Shown piece by piece: positions 63,351 through 64,000 of a DNA stretch of 64,000 nucleotides; the first letter of the stretch is position 1, and each line of letters starts with the position of its first letter. Below the pieces are notes generated by a model. It was not told the origin of the DNA. It searched no databases and was given only the letters and a program-made list of their open reading frames with translations. Made by a program: the position numbers and the translations under genes. This DNA is from Serinibacter salmoneus (GTDB taxonomy: Bacteria; Actinomycetota; Actinomycetes; Actinomycetales; Beutenbergiaceae), in assembly GCF_002563925.1 (NCBI RefSeq), contig NZ_PDJD01000001.1, positions 2,610,973 through 2,674,972 of the forward strand. The letters are read 5' to 3'.

Positions 63351-64000
63351 TCAGGCGGTGGCGAGCACGGAGCGCAGCGCGGAGGTGAAGAACCCCAGGC
63401 CGTCCGTGCCGGTGCGCGGGCCCGCGGCGCCGTCCGGCCCGAACCCGGGCTCCACGGCGTGCTCCGGGTGCGGCATCAGGCCCACCACGTTCCCGCGGGC
63501 ATTGGTGATCCCAGCGATGTCGCGGCGCGACCCGTTCGGGTTCCAGCCCACGTAGCGGAACACCACGCGCCCTGACCCCTCGAGCTCGTCCAGCGTGCGC
63601 TCGTCGGCCACGTACTGCCCGTCCTGGTTCTTCAGGGGGATGGTGATCTCCTGGCCGGCGCGGAAGTCGCTGCTCCACGCGGTGCTCGCGTTCTCCACGC
63701 GCAGCACCTGGTCGCGGCACACGAAGTGCAGGTGGTCGTTCTTGATCATCGAACCGGGCAGCAGGTGCGCCTCGGTGAGCATCTGGAACCCGTTGCAGAT
63801 GCCGAGCACCGGCATGCCGGCGTTCGCGGCCTCCACGAGCGCCGTCATGACCGGGGAGAAGCGCGCGATCGCCCCGGCCCGCAGGTAGTCGCCGTAGGAG
63901 AAGCCGCCGGGCAGCACGATCGCGTCGACCCCGTGCAGATCCTCCTCGCCGTGCCACAGCGGCACCGCGGAGCCACCCGCGAGGCGAACGGCGCGCGCGG
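63351..64000 (-). CDS. purQ: Phosphoribosylformylglycinamidine synthase subunit PurQ (5' end beyond window)
   Basis: Glutaminase subunit supplying ammonia to PurL. Open from the window edge to the stop at 63351. Visible: [20 protein letters not shown], nucleophile Cys in [11 protein letters not shown], and catalytic His/Glu in [10 protein letters not shown]. The N-terminal segment [17 protein letters not shown] runs off the edge, so roughly the first 20-30 residues are missing. Not adjacent to purL (22.5-24.8 kb). Confidence 0.95.
   Translation of the reverse strand, partial: ARAVRLAGGSAVPLWHGEEDLHGVDAIVLPGGFSYGDYLRAGAIARFSPVMTALVEAANAGMPVLGICNGFQMLTEAHLLPGSMIKNDHLHFVCRDQVLRVENASTAWSSDFRAGQEITIPLKNQDGQYVADERTLDELEGSGRVVFRYVGWNPNGSRRDIAGITNARGNVVGLMPHPEHAVEPGFGPDGAAGPRTGTDGLGFFTSALRSVLATA

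Overview
The window is chromosomal DNA of a high-GC actinobacterium. GTG starts are common, stop/start overlaps of the ATGA and GTGA type are frequent, and there is an actinobacterial SRP RNA, a Tat system, a ~944-residue DnaX with a Pro/Ala-rich tail, and a FadA2/FabG4/HtdX-type lipid operon like that of mycobacteria. Overall gene content best fits the order Micrococcales; I cannot name the genus. Almost everything is housekeeping or metabolic. No phage, insertion sequence, CRISPR array or origin is visible.

Layout. 1-3.56 kb: a four-gene, lower-GC, translationally coupled efflux module (lipoprotein, MacA-like adaptor, ATPase, FtsX-type permease running off the edge), abutting the 3' remnant of an unrelated gene. 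3.8-7.6 kb: MalY/PatB-type C-S lyase, then lysC-asd. 7.7-10.1 kb: secreted PKD protein. 10.1-15.6 kb: dnaX-recR-tatA-tatC-TauE. 15.7-16.0 kb: SRP RNA and tRNA-Ser(GGA). 16.0-21.7 kb: siderophore-interacting protein behind an iron box, orphan ParA, glutamate-type ABC transporter without its ATPase, and a small conserved gene pair. 21.7-24.8 kb: TauE paralogue and purL. 24.8-37.4 kb: a six-gene minus-strand operon (FHA protein, Ser/Thr kinase, 1958-aa Ig/FN3 giant, MoxR, DUF58, transglutaminase-like membrane protein). 37.6-47.2 kb: acyl-CoA oxidase/dehydrogenase, TetR, HMG-CoA reductase and synthase, a dinB-like remnant, and fadA2-fabG4-htdX-like genes. 47.3-51.0 kb: unknown protein and metNIQ. 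51.0-60.3 kb: a gene set proposed for uptake and phosphorolysis of glucosylglycerate (glycerate kinase, GH13_18 phosphorylase, CUT1-type transporter, ROK regulator, debranching-like hydrolase). 60.4-64 kb: META-like lipoprotein, fadD, and purQ at the edge.

How the genes work together. The clearest pathway inference is the glucosylglycerate set: binding protein and two permeases import the substrate, the phosphorylase gives glucose-1-phosphate plus glycerate, and glycerate kinase feeds glycolysis. The TetR gene and the thiolase operon carry nearly the same promoter-proximal motif, suggesting shared control of fatty-acyl metabolism. The kinase/FHA/MoxR/giant-protein operon looks like a cell-envelope system of unknown function.

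The most unusual non-coding feature is a 22-bp repeat (unit CCTGCAGAACC-N-CCTCGCGGTA, with variants) present at five intergenic places in tandem or inverted arrangement, with units at one locus more alike than units at different loci. One pair of inverted arrays exactly frames an internally deleted dinB-like gene.
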